Below are positions 47,261 to 56,308 of a stretch of DNA of 64,000 nt, piece after piece; positions within the stretch are counted from its first letter, which is position 1, and every line of letters begins with the position of its first letter. Where the stretch lies: the NCBI RefSeq assembly GCF_024347495.1, contig NZ_AP025490.1, forward strand, positions 2,604,001-2,668,000, read 5' to 3'. The position numbers were made by a program, and so were the translations under genes. The notes under the pieces were generated by a model, which worked only from the letters and a program-made list of their open reading frames with translations, was not told where the DNA came from and searched no databases. Source of the stretch: Vibrio gallaecicus (GTDB taxonomy: Bacteria > Pseudomonadota > Gammaproteobacteria > Enterobacterales > Vibrionaceae).

Positions 47261-48103
47261 TTATTTTTCAATTGAATGATTATTGTTCATCACTTGAATT
47301 ATCTTCATCGCTTCTAATGTCTCTTCAACATCATGAACACGAATAATTTGCGCACCTTTCATTGCCGCGATTGTAGCGCAAGTGATGCTTGCTATCATGC
47401 AGTCGGCAGGAGCTTTATCTAAAAGCTTAAAAATCATCGATTTTCTCGACATCCCCGCTAAGATCGGCAACTCAAGTGTATGAAATTTTTCAAGGTGCGC
47501 TAATAGGTGGTAATTATGTTCGATGGTTTTACCGAAACCAAAACCAGGATCAAGAATCAGCTGTTCCTTTGAGATACCGACGGCTTTACAAGACTTCACT
47601 CTTTCTTGCAAGAATGCTTCGATATCCTTTAAAACATCGTCATAACTTGGATTGGCTTGCATAGTTCTTGGCTGACCTTTCATGTGCATTAAGCAAACAG
47701 GTACATTAGCCTCAGCGGCAGCTTCCAAAGCTCCTGGTTCTTGCAAAGCGCGCACATCATTGATCAAGTCAGCTCCAGCTTCAACCGCTTGGCGCATCAC
47801 TTCCGCTTTACTGGTATCAATAGAAATCCAAACATCAAACTTAGCTCGAATCGCTTTAATAACAGGGATAACACGAGCGAGTTCTTCCTCTAAGGAAACG
47901 TTAGGAGCTCCTGGGCGAGTCGATTCTCCACCAATATCAATAATACTTACACCAGCTTCAATCATCTGTTCAGCTTGCAGTAAAGCATTATCTAATGAAT
48001 TGAATTTTCCGCCATCAGAAAAGGAATCAGGGGTAACATTTAAAATCCCCATGACATGTGTTCGGTCAAGAACAAGAGTTTTATTGTTAGATTTTAATTT
48101 CAT
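47261..48103 (-). CDS. folP: Dihydropteroate synthase
   Basis: 280 residues from MKLKSNNKTL; a TTG start six codons earlier is possible. It joins p-aminobenzoate to the pterin pyrophosphate in folate synthesis and is the sulfonamide target. Signatures: MGILNVTPDSFSDGGKF near residue 20, IDIGGESTRPGA near 56, DPGFGFGKTIEHNYHLL, and the C-terminal IIRVHDV. It lies between ftsH and glmM as in E. coli. Confidence 0.95.
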   Translation of the reverse strand: MKLKSNNKTLVLDRTHVMGILNVTPDSFSDGGKFNSLDNALLQAEQMIEAGVSIIDIGGESTRPGAPNVSLEEELARVIPVIKAIRAKFDVWISIDTSKAEVMRQAVEAGADLINDVRALQEPGALEAAAEANVPVCLMHMKGQPRTMQANPSYDDVLKDIEAFLQERVKSCKAVGISKEQLILDPGFGFGKTIEHNYHLLAHLEKFHTLELPILAGMSRKSMIFKLLDKAPADCMIASITCATIAAMKGAQIIRVHDVEETLEAMKIIQVMNNNHSIEK

Positions 48104-48167
48104 CGGAACTATCTTCAACAAATGTAATAGTTATTTTACGCAATAAATATACTCGAGCTATAAACAG

Positions 48168-48195
48168 AAAAACCCTGAGTCTCCTCAGGGTTTTT
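48168..48195 (-). terminator. Terminator between ftsH and folP
   Basis: AAACCCTGAG, loop TCTC, CTCAGGGTTT, then T run on the minus strand. Confidence 0.88.
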
Positions 48196-48211
48196 GTTTA
48201 TAACTTAAAGA

Positions 48212-50182
48212 TTAAGAGTCTTTGTTTTGGGCATCATCTGATTCAGACTTAGCTTCTTCAACTTTAGGCTCTTCAGCTTTTGGTTCAGTTTTAGCTTGCT
48301 CTTCTGATTTGGCTTCAGTTTTAGCTTCTTCCTTTGCAGGTTCTGCTTTTTCCTGATCACCCCAACCAGCTGGCTCACGAATGTCAGTTTTACGCTCCAT
48401 GAGATCATCAATCTGACCTGCATCGATCGTTTCATACTTCATAAGTGCATCTTTCATCGAATGCATCAAATCCATATTATCTTCTAGGATTTGCTTAGCA
48501 CGAGCGTAGTTGCGGTCGATAAGGATACGAATTTCTTCATCGATCAGTCGAGTTGTATCGTCAGAAACATGTTTAGCTTGGCTCATGCCGCGACCTAGGA
48601 AAACTTCACCTTCTTCTTCAGCATAAAGAAGAGGGCCTAGTTTTTCAGAGAAACCCCATTGCGTAACCATCTTGCGAGCAATATCTGTTGCACGTTCGAT
48701 ATCGTTAGATGCACCAGTTGAAACATTGTCCTTACCGTAGATAAGTTCTTCAGCTAGACGACCACCGTACAAGCTAGAAATCATTGACTCTAGATGTTGG
48801 CGAGACATGCTTACGCGGTCTTGCTCTGGTAGGTACATAGTCACACCAAGTGCGCGACCACGTGGGATGATTGATACCTTGTACACAGGATCGTGTTCAG
48901 GTACCAAACGACCAACAATAGCGTGACCCGCTTCGTGATAAGCCGTTGATTCTTTCACTTCTTCAGACATAACCATTGAACGGCGCTCTGCACCCATCAT
49001 GATCTTATCTTTCGCAAGTTCAAACTCAACCATAGATACATTGCGTTTATTTCCGCGAGCAGCGAATAGAGCCGCTTCGTTAACAAGGTTCGCAAGATCT
49101 GCACCAGAGAAACCTGGAGTACCACGAGCAATCAGAGATGGTTCAACATCGCCTGACAGTGGAACTTTACGCATGTGTACTTTAAGAATCTGTTCACGAC
49201 CGCGTACATCAGGCAGACCAACCACAACTTGACGGTCAAAACGACCTGGACGAAGTAGTGCTGGATCAAGTACGTCTGGACGGTTAGTCGCAGCGATAAC
49301 GATAATACCTTCGTTACCTTCAAAGCCATCCATCTCAACCAGCATTTGGTTTAGTGTTTGTTCACGTTCATCGTGACCACCACCAACACCAGCGCCACGC
49401 TGACGACCTACCGCATCGATTTCATCGATAAAGATAATACAAGGTGCCGCTTTCTTCGCTTGTTCGAACATGTCACGCACACGAGATGCACCAACACCAA
49501 CAAACATTTCAACGAAGTCAGAACCAGAAATAGTAAAGAACGGTACTTTCGCTTCACCAGCAATCGCTTTTGCAAGCAATGTCTTACCAGTACCAGGAGG
49601 ACCAACCAACAGGATACCTGTAGGGATCTTACCACCTAGCTTTTGGAAACGACTAGGGTCACGAAGGTAATCAACAAGCTCTTTCACGTCTTCTTTTGCT
49701 TCGTCACAACCAGCAACATCAGCAAACATAGTTTTGATTTGTTCTTCGCTCATCATTCGAGCTTTACTCTTACCAAACGACATTGCGCCTTTACCGCCGC
49801 CGCCGCCTTGCATTTGACGCATGAAGAAAATCCACACACCAATTAGTAAGATCATAGGGAACCAAGAGATGAAGATAGTGCCAAGCAGGCTCTGTTCTTC
49901 TGGTGGTGTGCCCTGGACTCGAACATTTTGATTAATTAAGTCATCAAGTAGCTTTTGATCATAAACAGGCATGTAAGTTACATACTTAGAACCACCACCA
50001 CGACGGGTAAAGGTAATTTCACTGTTATTGAACTGTGCGTCTTGAATCTGGCCTTGGCCAACTTCCTGTACAAATGTGGTGTAATCTACTGCTCTGCCGT
50101 TACTTTCTCCAGGGCCGAAGCTCTGGAATACAGACATAAGCACTACAGCAATAACAAGCCACAGAATTAAATTTTTTGCCAT
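48212..50182 (-). CDS. ftsH: ATP-dependent zinc metalloprotease FtsH
   Basis: 656 residues from [15 protein letters not shown]; a TTG start three codons earlier is less likely. Inner-membrane AAA protease that degrades LpxC, sigma-32 and damaged membrane proteins. Two membrane segments bracket a periplasmic domain. The AAA module has [13 protein letters not shown] near residue 193 and the second-region motif [20 protein letters not shown]. The zinc site is HEAGH near 414. The tail after about 600 is a low-complexity Glu/Lys/Ala stretch longer than that of E. coli. Confidence 0.96.
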   Translation of the reverse strand: MAKNLILWLVIAVVLMSVFQSFGPGESNGRAVDYTTFVQEVGQGQIQDAQFNNSEITFTRRGGGSKYVTYMPVYDQKLLDDLINQNVRVQGTPPEEQSLLGTIFISWFPMILLIGVWIFFMRQMQGGGGGKGAMSFGKSKARMMSEEQIKTMFADVAGCDEAKEDVKELVDYLRDPSRFQKLGGKIPTGILLVGPPGTGKTLLAKAIAGEAKVPFFTISGSDFVEMFVGVGASRVRDMFEQAKKAAPCIIFIDEIDAVGRQRGAGVGGGHDEREQTLNQMLVEMDGFEGNEGIIVIAATNRPDVLDPALLRPGRFDRQVVVGLPDVRGREQILKVHMRKVPLSGDVEPSLIARGTPGFSGADLANLVNEAALFAARGNKRNVSMVEFELAKDKIMMGAERRSMVMSEEVKESTAYHEAGHAIVGRLVPEHDPVYKVSIIPRGRALGVTMYLPEQDRVSMSRQHLESMISSLYGGRLAEELIYGKDNVSTGASNDIERATDIARKMVTQWGFSEKLGPLLYAEEEGEVFLGRGMSQAKHVSDDTTRLIDEEIRILIDRNYARAKQILEDNMDLMHSMKDALMKYETIDAGQIDDLMERKTDIREPAGWGDQEKAEPAKEEAKTEAKSEEQAKTEPKAEEPKVEEAKSESDDAQNKDS

Positions 50183-50234
50183 GTCACTCAAGGTGTCAGC
50201 CTCTCGATAACTAATTGTAATTAAAGGTAGGGTA

Positions 50235-50254
50235 CTACAGTTTGTAAACTGTAG
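50235..50254 (-). other. Palindromic hairpin between rlmE and ftsH
   Basis: CTACAGTTT and AAACTGTAG around GT, 53 bases before the ftsH ATG. No T run follows, so its role is unclear. Confidence 0.5.
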
Positions 50255-50289
50255 CCATATTGTTAACGCTCACTTTTGAAAGAGAATCG

Positions 50290-50919
50290 TTAACCTTTGT
50301 AACCAGTGGCTACGATAAAAACTTCACGAGAACGTGCTCGTGATGAATCGGGTTTTCTGACTTTTACTGTTTTGAATATCTCTCGGACATCCTTAACATA
50401 TTGATCAAACCCTTCGCCTTGGAAAACTTTGACAACAAAACTACCATTGGTAGCTAGAACTTGTCGACACATATCCAATGCTAATTCAACTAAGTACATA
50501 GCTCTAGGTTGATCTACAGAGTTGTTACCCGCAATATTTGGTGCCATATCTGACATAACTACATCAACCATATTAGGTTGAATTCGCTCTAATAAAGCAT
50601 CTAATACTGCTTCTTCACGAAAATCACCTTGAAGAAAGCTAACACCAGCAATTGGGTCCATTGGTAACAAGTCACAGGCAATGATTTGACCACTGTCCCC
50701 TATAACCTTAGCACCGTATTGAGACCACCCCCCAGGAGCGGCACCCAAATCAACAACTGTCATACCTGGCGCAAGCAGCTTATCTTTGGACTGAATTTCT
50801 TCCATTTTAAAATAAGCACGAGAACGATAGCCTTTTTTTCTAGCTTCATTTGCATACTTGTCGTCGAAGTGTTCCTTCAACCAACGACCAGAACTGGCCG
50901 AATGTTTCTGTTTACTCAT
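50290..50919 (-). CDS. rlmE: 23S rRNA 2'-O-ribose U2552 methyltransferase
   Basis: 209 residues. RrmJ/FtsJ fold with SAM loop [17 protein letters not shown] near residue 56 and the K-D-K-E tetrad: [20 protein letters not shown] near 125, [10 protein letters not shown] near 162, and [12 protein letters not shown] at the end. It modifies the A loop late in 50S assembly. It lies upstream of ftsH, as in E. coli, and is divergent from yhbY. Confidence 0.96.
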   Translation of the reverse strand: MSKQKHSASSGRWLKEHFDDKYANEARKKGYRSRAYFKMEEIQSKDKLLAPGMTVVDLGAAPGGWSQYGAKVIGDSGQIIACDLLPMDPIAGVSFLQGDFREEAVLDALLERIQPNMVDVVMSDMAPNIAGNNSVDQPRAMYLVELALDMCRQVLATNGSFVVKVFQGEGFDQYVKDVREIFKTVKVRKPDSSRARSREVFIVATGYKG

Positions 50920-51046
50920 TAGATACCTAAATCGGTGAATAAATACTGATTGCCCAATACTATGATGAATAAATTATAGTCTTCAGCATTAGATGGCGTT
51001 AAAATAGGTTTTTTCAACCCTAATATTAAAGAAAATTGGCCGCGTA

Positions 51047-51343
51047 ATGAACCTAAGTACCAAACAAAAGCAGCATCTAAAGGGCCTAGCTCACAGTTTA
51101 AAACCTGTAGTGCTAATGGGCGCAAATGGACTTACTGAAGCTGTTCTAGCGGAAATCGAATTAGCTCTAGACCACCACGAACTGATCAAGATTAAAGTTG
51201 CATCAGAAGACCGTGAGACTAAGCAACTGATTATCGATGCAATTGTACGTGAAACTAAAGCAGAGAAAGTACAGACTATCGGTAAAGTTCTAGTACTGTT
51301 CCGTCAGTCAGAAGCACGTAAAATCGAGATTCCACGTAAGTAA
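51047..51343 (+). CDS. yhbY: YhbY-type CRM-domain RNA-binding protein
   Basis: 98 residues, one CRM domain. The GxxG loop is in VLMGANGLTEAV near residue 25, and the closing strands read KVQTIGKVLVLFRQS. The family binds pre-50S particles. It is divergent from rlmE, the usual pairing, and converges on greA across a shared terminator. Confidence 0.95.
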   Translation: MNLSTKQKQHLKGLAHSLKPVVLMGANGLTEAVLAEIELALDHHELIKIKVASEDRETKQLIIDAIVRETKAEKVQTIGKVLVLFRQSEARKIEIPRK

Positions 51344-51367
51344 TCTATTATTACCTACATGAGAAAC

Positions 51368-51396
51368 AAAAAAGGTCGCTGTGAGCGACCTTTTTA
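51368..51396. terminator. Bidirectional terminator between yhbY and greA
   Basis: AAAAAGGTCGCT, loop GTG, AGCGACCTTTTT. Confidence 0.9.
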
Positions 51397-51419
51397 ATAT
51401 CAACAATAAAATAATCAGC

Positions 51420-51893
51420 TTAGATATATTCTACTTTATCAATTTCGAAATCTTTCTCGCCGCCTGGGGTAGAAATAAGCACTTCGTCGCCTTCCATCTT
51501 ACCAATAAGACCACGAGCAATTGGAGACTTAACAGAGATACGACCTGTTTTAATATCCGCTTCATCTTCTGAAACAATTTGGTATTTCACTTCTTCGTCA
51601 GTATCTACATCAATTAGTGTCACTGTCGTACCAAAAATGATTTTCCCAGTATTTTCCATTTGAGTAACATCAATAATTTGAGCTAAAGAAAGCTTATATT
51701 CGATATCACGGATCTGTGCTTCACAGATGCCTTGCTCTTCACGAGCAGCATGATATTCAGCATTTTCTTTTAAATCACCGAGTTCACGAGCTTCACCAAT
51801 CGCTGCTGAGATAACAGGGCGTAGCTTTAATAGGCGATCTAATTCGTCACGTAGCTGCTGAGCGCCACGTACTGTCATTGGAACCTTTTCCAT
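51420..51893 (-). CDS. greA: Transcription elongation factor GreA
   Basis: 157 residues. It rescues backtracked RNA polymerase by stimulating transcript cleavage. The N-terminal coiled coil carries the acidic tip ([20 protein letters not shown]). The C-terminal FKBP-like domain has [16 protein letters not shown] and [10 protein letters not shown]. It stands alone, divergent from ompU. Confidence 0.96.
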   Translation of the reverse strand: MEKVPMTVRGAQQLRDELDRLLKLRPVISAAIGEARELGDLKENAEYHAAREEQGICEAQIRDIEYKLSLAQIIDVTQMENTGKIIFGTTVTLIDVDTDEEVKYQIVSEDEADIKTGRISVKSPIARGLIGKMEGDEVLISTPGGEKDFEIDKVEYI

Positions 51894-52406
51894 TTCTTAC
51901 CTCTATGCCAAAGTTTTCTTTGGACAAAATAAACCTACCCAACCTTAGTGATTAGGTAATAGAAACAAACTCATTTTGATAGTGTAAACAAACTTGATAT
52001 CTAAATCACGTTTATTCCACTTTGTATTCAAAAAGCGTAATCGAGCTCATATTTGCCTACTTCTCAAAACTAGAATTTCAGTCTCATCTTTAAAACTAAC
52101 AAAAGAAAAATATAAAAAAACAAAAAAAAATAAAAATAAATTACACTGCACGAAAAATCAAAAACAATAAAAATCAATAACTTAAATAAAAACAACCACA
52201 ATAAAACAGTGTTCATAATTTCAATTTATATTGTTTTACTAACTCAACAGGGAACTTTAAGGTAAAAAGTAACCCACGGATTGCACTGGCAAGTTTCTCG
52301 CTTAATGTTATAAGCCTGATTATGAAGCTTGATTTATACAGGCAATACAAAAAGGATACATATCCTTGATAAAACTATTTATGGACAGTAATTAGGAATT
52401 AATAAC
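51894..52406. promoter_or_regulatory. 513-base AT-rich region between greA and ompU
   Basis: No gene is supported. The middle (about 52080-52205) is unusually rich in A on the plus strand, the kind of DNA bound by H-NS and ToxR. TCAAA-AACAA-TAAAA at 52158-52172 fits the ToxR box TNAAA-N5-TNAAA reported for V. cholerae ompU, but such matches are easy to find in A-rich DNA. A long leader of about 150 bases may precede the porin. Confidence 0.5.
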
Positions 52407-53399
52407 ATGAACAAAACAATTATCGCTCTAGCAGTATCTGCTGCTGCTCTTACTACTGGTGCAAATGCTGCTGAACTTTACAACCAAGATGGTACTTCTC
52501 TAGAAATGGGCGGTCGTGCTGAAGCTCGTCTATCTATGAAAGATGGCAAAGCATCTGATAACTCTCGTATCCGTCTTAACTTTTTAGGTAAAGTTGAAAT
52601 CCAAGACGGTCTATACGGCGTTGGTTTCTACGAAGGTGAATTCACTACAGCTGACAACGATGACGGTTCTGATCTAGATAACCGTTACACTTACGCTGGT
52701 CTTGGCGGTAAATTTGGTGAAGTAACTTACGGTAAAAACGATGGCGCACTTGGCGTAATCACTGACTTCACAGATATCATGGCTTACCACGGTAACTCTG
52801 CTGCAGATAAACTAGCGGCAGCTGACCGTACAGACAACATGCTTTCTTACAAAGGTCAATTCCAAGATCTAAGCGTAAAAGCAAGCTACCGTTTTGCTGA
52901 CCGTTATGAGAACACAGCAGAAACTGAATATGTAGATAACGGCGAAGACGGTTACTCTCTATCTGGTATCTACGCTATCGGCGAAACTGGCGTTAAACTA
53001 GGTGCAGGCTTCGCAGACCAAGCTGAAGAAAACGAATACATGCTTTCTGGTTCTTACACAATGGGCGACCTATACTTCGCTGGTGTATTTACTGACGGTG
53101 AAAAAGCGAAGAACAACGGCGACTACACTGGTTACGAGCTAGCAGCTGCGTACACTATGGGCCAAACTGTATTCTCTTCTACATACAACAATGCTGAAAC
53201 TAACGGCGACACATCTGCTGATAACCTAGCAGTTGACGCAACTTACTTCTTCAAGCCTAACTTCCGTGGCTACGTATCGTACAACTTCAACCTTATCTCA
53301 AAAGGTGACACGTACGGTTCTGTTGGCGGCGCAAACACTGGCGCAACGTCAATCCAAGCTGAAGACGAACTAGCTCTTGGTCTACGTTACGACTTCTAA
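52407..53399 (+). CDS. ompU: OmpU-type outer membrane porin
   Basis: 330 residues. Signal peptide MNKTIIALAVSAAALTTGANA is cut before AELYNQDGTSLEMGG. The mature chain is a 16-strand trimeric porin pattern with alternating residues and a terminal LALGLRYDF ending in phenylalanine, the BAM signal. Codon use is strongly biased, as in highly expressed genes. OmpU is the main ToxR-activated porin in vibrios, with roles in bile resistance, adhesion and host recognition. Position between greA and dacB matches V. cholerae. Confidence 0.94.
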   Translation: MNKTIIALAVSAAALTTGANAAELYNQDGTSLEMGGRAEARLSMKDGKASDNSRIRLNFLGKVEIQDGLYGVGFYEGEFTTADNDDGSDLDNRYTYAGLGGKFGEVTYGKNDGALGVITDFTDIMAYHGNSAADKLAAADRTDNMLSYKGQFQDLSVKASYRFADRYENTAETEYVDNGEDGYSLSGIYAIGETGVKLGAGFADQAEENEYMLSGSYTMGDLYFAGVFTDGEKAKNNGDYTGYELAAAYTMGQTVFSSTYNNAETNGDTSADNLAVDATYFFKPNFRGYVSYNFNLISKGDTYGSVGGANTGATSIQAEDELALGLRYDF

Positions 53400-53439
53400 T
53401 TCTAGTTAGCTAATTGATTAATTAGTTAATTGAGAATCA

Positions 53440-53466
53440 AAACGCCCGCTCTCTAGCGGGCGTTTT
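53440..53466 (+). terminator. Terminator of ompU
   Basis: AACGCCCGCT, loop CTCT, AGCGGGCGTT, then TTTT. Confidence 0.92.
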
Positions 53467-53511
53467 TTATATCTGTATACTGAAAACTCTAACCACAACT
53501 TTTATCTGACT

Positions 53512-54912
53512 ATGCGAATTCTTACAGCTCTAATTTTTTTTAGTTTTTCCTTTTCAGTCTTTGCATATACTCCTCTGAATTATCTACCAAAAGGAAGTGT
53601 CTCAAGCTTGATCGTAGAGTCACTAAATTCAAATGAAGAGTTCATTTCACTCAATAGTGATCGGTTTTACCCTCCAGCAAGCACCCTTAAGCTCGTCACT
53701 GCTCTCGCCGCTAAATTAGAGTTAGGGAATGACTTCCACTACTCAACCTCTTTATATAAAAGCGGCAGTGATGTTGTGATTTCTTTCTCTGGAGATCCAA
53801 CTTTAAAGCGAGAACATTTAAAGCAATTACTGCGTGATTATAAAAAAAAGTATGGCAATCAAATAGACGGAAACATTTTTCTAGATAACTCCGCTTTTAC
53901 AGGCTATGACCGAGCAGTTGGCTGGCCTTGGGATATTTTAGGTGTGTGTTACAGCGCTCCAGCATCGGCTATTACGCTTGATGAAAATTGCGCTCAAGCA
54001 TCAATATATACTCAAGATGATGGACATACCCGTGTTTACATTCCGGCTCACTACCCAATCACTGTAAACACTGAAACATCAACAGTCTCCCGCTCAGGGC
54101 AAAAAGCAACACAATGCAGCTTAGAATTAACAACGACACCTAATAATGAATACCAACTGTCTGGCTGCTTAATAGAGAGAAAGAAACCTCTCCCTCTTAA
54201 GTTTGCTATACAAAACCCCGAGTTGTACGTGCAAAATGTAACCTCCGATCTAGTCTCTGAACTTAAAATGGATATAAAAGGGCAAATCACAGTTAAGCCT
54301 ACTAGCTCATCCAAGATGACATTAGTATCAAAGCACAGGTCACCTTCGCTTCCCTCGCTTCTTAATACTATGTTGAAAGAGTCTGACAACTTAATTGCAG
54401 ATAATCTAACGAAGACGTTAGGCGCTACTTTTTTTGTCCAAGCAGGTAGTTTTAATAATGGTACTGAGGCAATCAAACAAATTTTATTAAGTAAGGCTGG
54501 AATTGATCTTCAAAGTGCAAAGCTAACCGATGGCTCGGGGTTATCTCGTAACAATAGAATGACAGCAGAAAGTATGACCCAAGTCCTGCACTATATTTGG
54601 GAAAACGAAAAAGAGCTGAATTTACTTCAGTCTATGCCTAAGTCAGGGCTAAGCGGTACACTTCGTTATCGAAAGAGTATGAGAAAGGCACCAATAGAAG
54701 GCAACATCATTGCAAAAAGTGGCTCTTTATACGGGAGTTATAATATGGCAGGCTTTGGTTTAGACAAAGCAGGTCAACCTAACAGTGTTTTTGTTCAATT
54801 TGTGAGAGATTACTACCCTGTAAAAAATAATACTGATACGCCTGTCATTGCTCCAATTACTCAATTTGAAAAAGCATTTTACAAAGATGTCATCAAATTC
54901 AGTCAACAATAA
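53512..54912 (+). CDS. dacB: D-alanyl-D-alanine carboxypeptidase/endopeptidase (PBP4)
   Basis: 466 residues. Signal peptide ends near FSVFA. Penicillin-binding motifs are complete: PASTLKL (SxxK, near residue 64), ESDNLIADN (SxN, near 296) and IAKSGSL (KSG in place of KTG, near 402). An insert domain lies between the first two motifs, as in class C low-mass PBPs. It trims and cuts peptidoglycan cross-links in the periplasm. The ribosome site is weak. A hairpin and a 7-base tandem array follow. Confidence 0.94.
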   Translation: MRILTALIFFSFSFSVFAYTPLNYLPKGSVSSLIVESLNSNEEFISLNSDRFYPPASTLKLVTALAAKLELGNDFHYSTSLYKSGSDVVISFSGDPTLKREHLKQLLRDYKKKYGNQIDGNIFLDNSAFTGYDRAVGWPWDILGVCYSAPASAITLDENCAQASIYTQDDGHTRVYIPAHYPITVNTETSTVSRSGQKATQCSLELTTTPNNEYQLSGCLIERKKPLPLKFAIQNPELYVQNVTSDLVSELKMDIKGQITVKPTSSSKMTLVSKHRSPSLPSLLNTMLKESDNLIADNLTKTLGATFFVQAGSFNNGTEAIKQILLSKAGIDLQSAKLTDGSGLSRNNRMTAESMTQVLHYIWENEKELNLLQSMPKSGLSGTLRYRKSMRKAPIEGNIIAKSGSLYGSYNMAGFGLDKAGQPNSVFVQFVRDYYPVKNNTDTPVIAPITQFEKAFYKDVIKFSQQ

Positions 54913-54920
54913 TCATTGAA

Positions 54921-54950
54921 TAGGGAGCAACCACCTAAGTTCGCTCCCTA
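54921..54950 (+). terminator. Hairpin after dacB
   Basis: TAGGGAGC pairs with GCTCCCTA over a 14-base loop in which AAC and GTT can also pair. No T run follows, so it is a weak terminator or a stability element. Confidence 0.5.
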
Positions 54951-54967
54951 TATCTAATATCTGCACA

Positions 54968-55014
54968 CTAAGCTCTAAGCTCTAAGCTCTAAGCTCTAAG
55001 CTCTAAGCTCTAAG
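54968..55014. repeat. CTAAGCT tandem array, 6.7 copies
   Basis: Six perfect 7-base units and a 5-base partial, between the converging dacB and MgtE-like genes, 28 bases from the stop codon of the latter. Confidence 0.95.
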
Positions 55015-55041
55015 AAGTGTTGTAACCTACCCCGTATTGAT

Positions 55042-55887
55042 TCAAGCTATTTCAAGAAAAGTATTTACTACAGTAAAGTAGATCCACATCCCTGAGATAT
55101 CCACAATTGAAGCAAGTACAGGACTCACTAACACGGCAGGATCAAGCTTGAATAGTCGTGCAACTATCGGTAACCCACCACCAAGCACCGTTGATATCGT
55201 AACTTGAATAAACAGAGCGACAGCAATGGCTAAAGCAATCATGTTGATGTCATAGCCGCCTGTTGATTGGCTTTCACTAAACATCAAAATACGCCCTATC
55301 ATCACCACCGAAATCGCAAGTGCTAAACAAATCGCGACTCTAAACTCTTTCCATAGAACATTAGCCCATTGTCGCTTCTTCAACTCACCAGTGGCTAAAG
55401 CTCTGATGACCAAAGTCGCGGCTTGCGTTCCCGTATTACCACCAGCAGCAGCGATCACTGGCATGTAGATAGCCAAAAGTACTAACTGGCTGAGAATATC
55501 TTCATATTGAGCAATGATAAGCCCGGATACGATCCCAAGTAGTGCTAACGCTATAATCCAGCCGATACGCTGCCTAACATGGCTCATCACCCCTGTAGAA
55601 AGGTAGCCCTGCTGAGGTTCAACCTCTGAGTAAATCAGCCCTAATTGGTGAGCTAGATGTCGAGAGCGCTTCTCAAAGCCCTGCTCTTCTAACTCACTAA
55701 GTAAAGTCTGAATCGTACTAAGAGAGCATTGCCCAAGTACTAGCACCGCATCTTCAAGCGGCATTCGGTTCAAAAGGTTAACTTGTTGCTCACGTCCGTA
55801 CTGTTGAAATGCATTCGATACAGCTTGGATGTCTTGCTCTGAGTACAGAGCTTCAATAGATAAAAAAGTATTGTTCATTACCGTCAT
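55042..55887 (-). CDS. Short MgtE-type divalent cation transporter without CBS domains
   Basis: 281 residues from MTVMNNTFLSIEALY; GGGAG lies eight bases before this ATG. The C-terminal 170 residues are the five-helix MgtE pore domain: VRQRIGWIIALALLGIVSG, the signature MPVIAAAGGNTGTQAATLVIRAL, then VSTVLGGGLPIVARLFKLDPAVLVSPV-like helices. The N-terminal about 100 residues are a helical remnant of the MgtE N domain. The paired CBS domains that sense cytoplasmic Mg2+ in full-length MgtE (about 450 residues) are absent. Mg2+ or a related ion is the expected substrate. A structured leader with a mini-ORF lies upstream. Confidence 0.85.
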   Translation of the reverse strand: MTVMNNTFLSIEALYSEQDIQAVSNAFQQYGREQQVNLLNRMPLEDAVLVLGQCSLSTIQTLLSELEEQGFEKRSRHLAHQLGLIYSEVEPQQGYLSTGVMSHVRQRIGWIIALALLGIVSGLIIAQYEDILSQLVLLAIYMPVIAAAGGNTGTQAATLVIRALATGELKKRQWANVLWKEFRVAICLALAISVVMIGRILMFSESQSTGGYDINMIALAIAVALFIQVTISTVLGGGLPIVARLFKLDPAVLVSPVLASIVDISGMWIYFTVVNTFLEIA

Positions 55888-55933
55888 GGCGAATCTCCCG
55901 ATTGGCAAAGGTAACGACCATCAAAACAAATAG

Positions 55934-56000
55934 CTTATAGCTAGTAGACAAAAGCATATAACGAGCATACCAAGAGCGTATAACTAGGCGCACCAAGAGC
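55934..56000 (-). repeat. Three imperfect 21-23 base repeats in the leader of the MgtE-like gene
   Basis: Read on the plus strand, the units end in CCAAGAGC (55979-56000), CCAAGAGC (55957-55977) and ACAAAAGC (55935-55955) and begin TATAAC, TATAAC and TTATAG. The first two share most positions; the third is diverged. They lie between the mini-ORF and the transporter start. Confidence 0.75.
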
Positions 56001-56099
56001 TGAAAACTACTCGTGGTGTCTACTTGTTAGAATCTAGTGTGTGGAAAAGAATGAAGGGTGAAAACAAAGATACCCTACCTGAACGGCAGGACAATAGAT

Positions 56100-56154
56100 C
56101 AATACCGAGACAGGTTATTCTTCTCCATTCAAACTAGGAGGATGGTCGGTATTG
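56100..56154 (-). promoter_or_regulatory. Leader stem pairing the mini-ORF start with sequence after its stop
   Basis: TCGGTATTG (56146-56154) and CAATACCGA (56100-56108) are perfect complements. The RNA stem would join codons 2-5 of the mini-ORF to the bases just after its stop, placing the rest of the ORF in the loop. A ribosome on the mini-ORF would open it. An alternative 5-base pairing (56111-56115 with 56077-56081) could form instead. Confidence 0.55.
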
Positions 56155-56159
56155 TTCAT
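56115..56159 (-). CDS. Candidate 14-residue leader peptide of the MgtE-like gene
   Basis: The frame reads MNNTDHPPSLNGEE then TAA. GGAG stands six bases before the ATG, as good a ribosome site as any in the window. The peptide has Asp-His-Pro-Pro and ends Glu-Glu. Acidic and proline-rich stretches near the start of a chain are the features that make ribosomes fall apart at low Mg2+ in the enterobacterial mgtL leader. That this one works so is inference. It lies 228 bases before the transporter start and overlaps the 9-base stem described separately. A frame this short can arise by chance. Confidence 0.5.
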   Translation of the reverse strand: MNNTDHPPSLNGEE

Positions 56160-56198
56160 AAAAATCTCCAGAATTACTGTCTATTTGACAGCGCGCAC

Positions 56199-56242
56199 AG
56201 TGTAGCAATACTCATTTAAAAACTTCGTCAACTTTCGGTCAA
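56199..56242 (-). promoter_or_regulatory. Candidate promoter of the MgtE-like leader transcript
   Basis: On the minus strand TTGACC (56237-56242) and TTAAAT (56214-56219) are spaced by 17 bases. An extended -10 (TGCTACACT, core at 56199-56204) follows as an alternative. Both precede the mini-ORF and follow the tyrS terminator. Confidence 0.45.
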
Positions 56243-56259
56243 TAATCTTTTAGGCAATA

Positions 56260-56285
56260 AAAAAGGCATCCGTAGATGCCTTTTC
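56260..56285 (-). terminator. Terminator of tyrS
   Basis: AAAAGGCATC, loop CGTA, GATGCCTTTT, with a T tail on the minus strand. Confidence 0.9.
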
Positions 56286-56308
56286 GTTAAAAACACTTAA
56301 ATTGAATA

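Noticed and set aside
52158..52172. ToxR box as a firm annotation
   Set aside because: The pattern TNAAA-N5-TNAAA arises easily in a block this rich in A, so it is only mentioned as a possibility.
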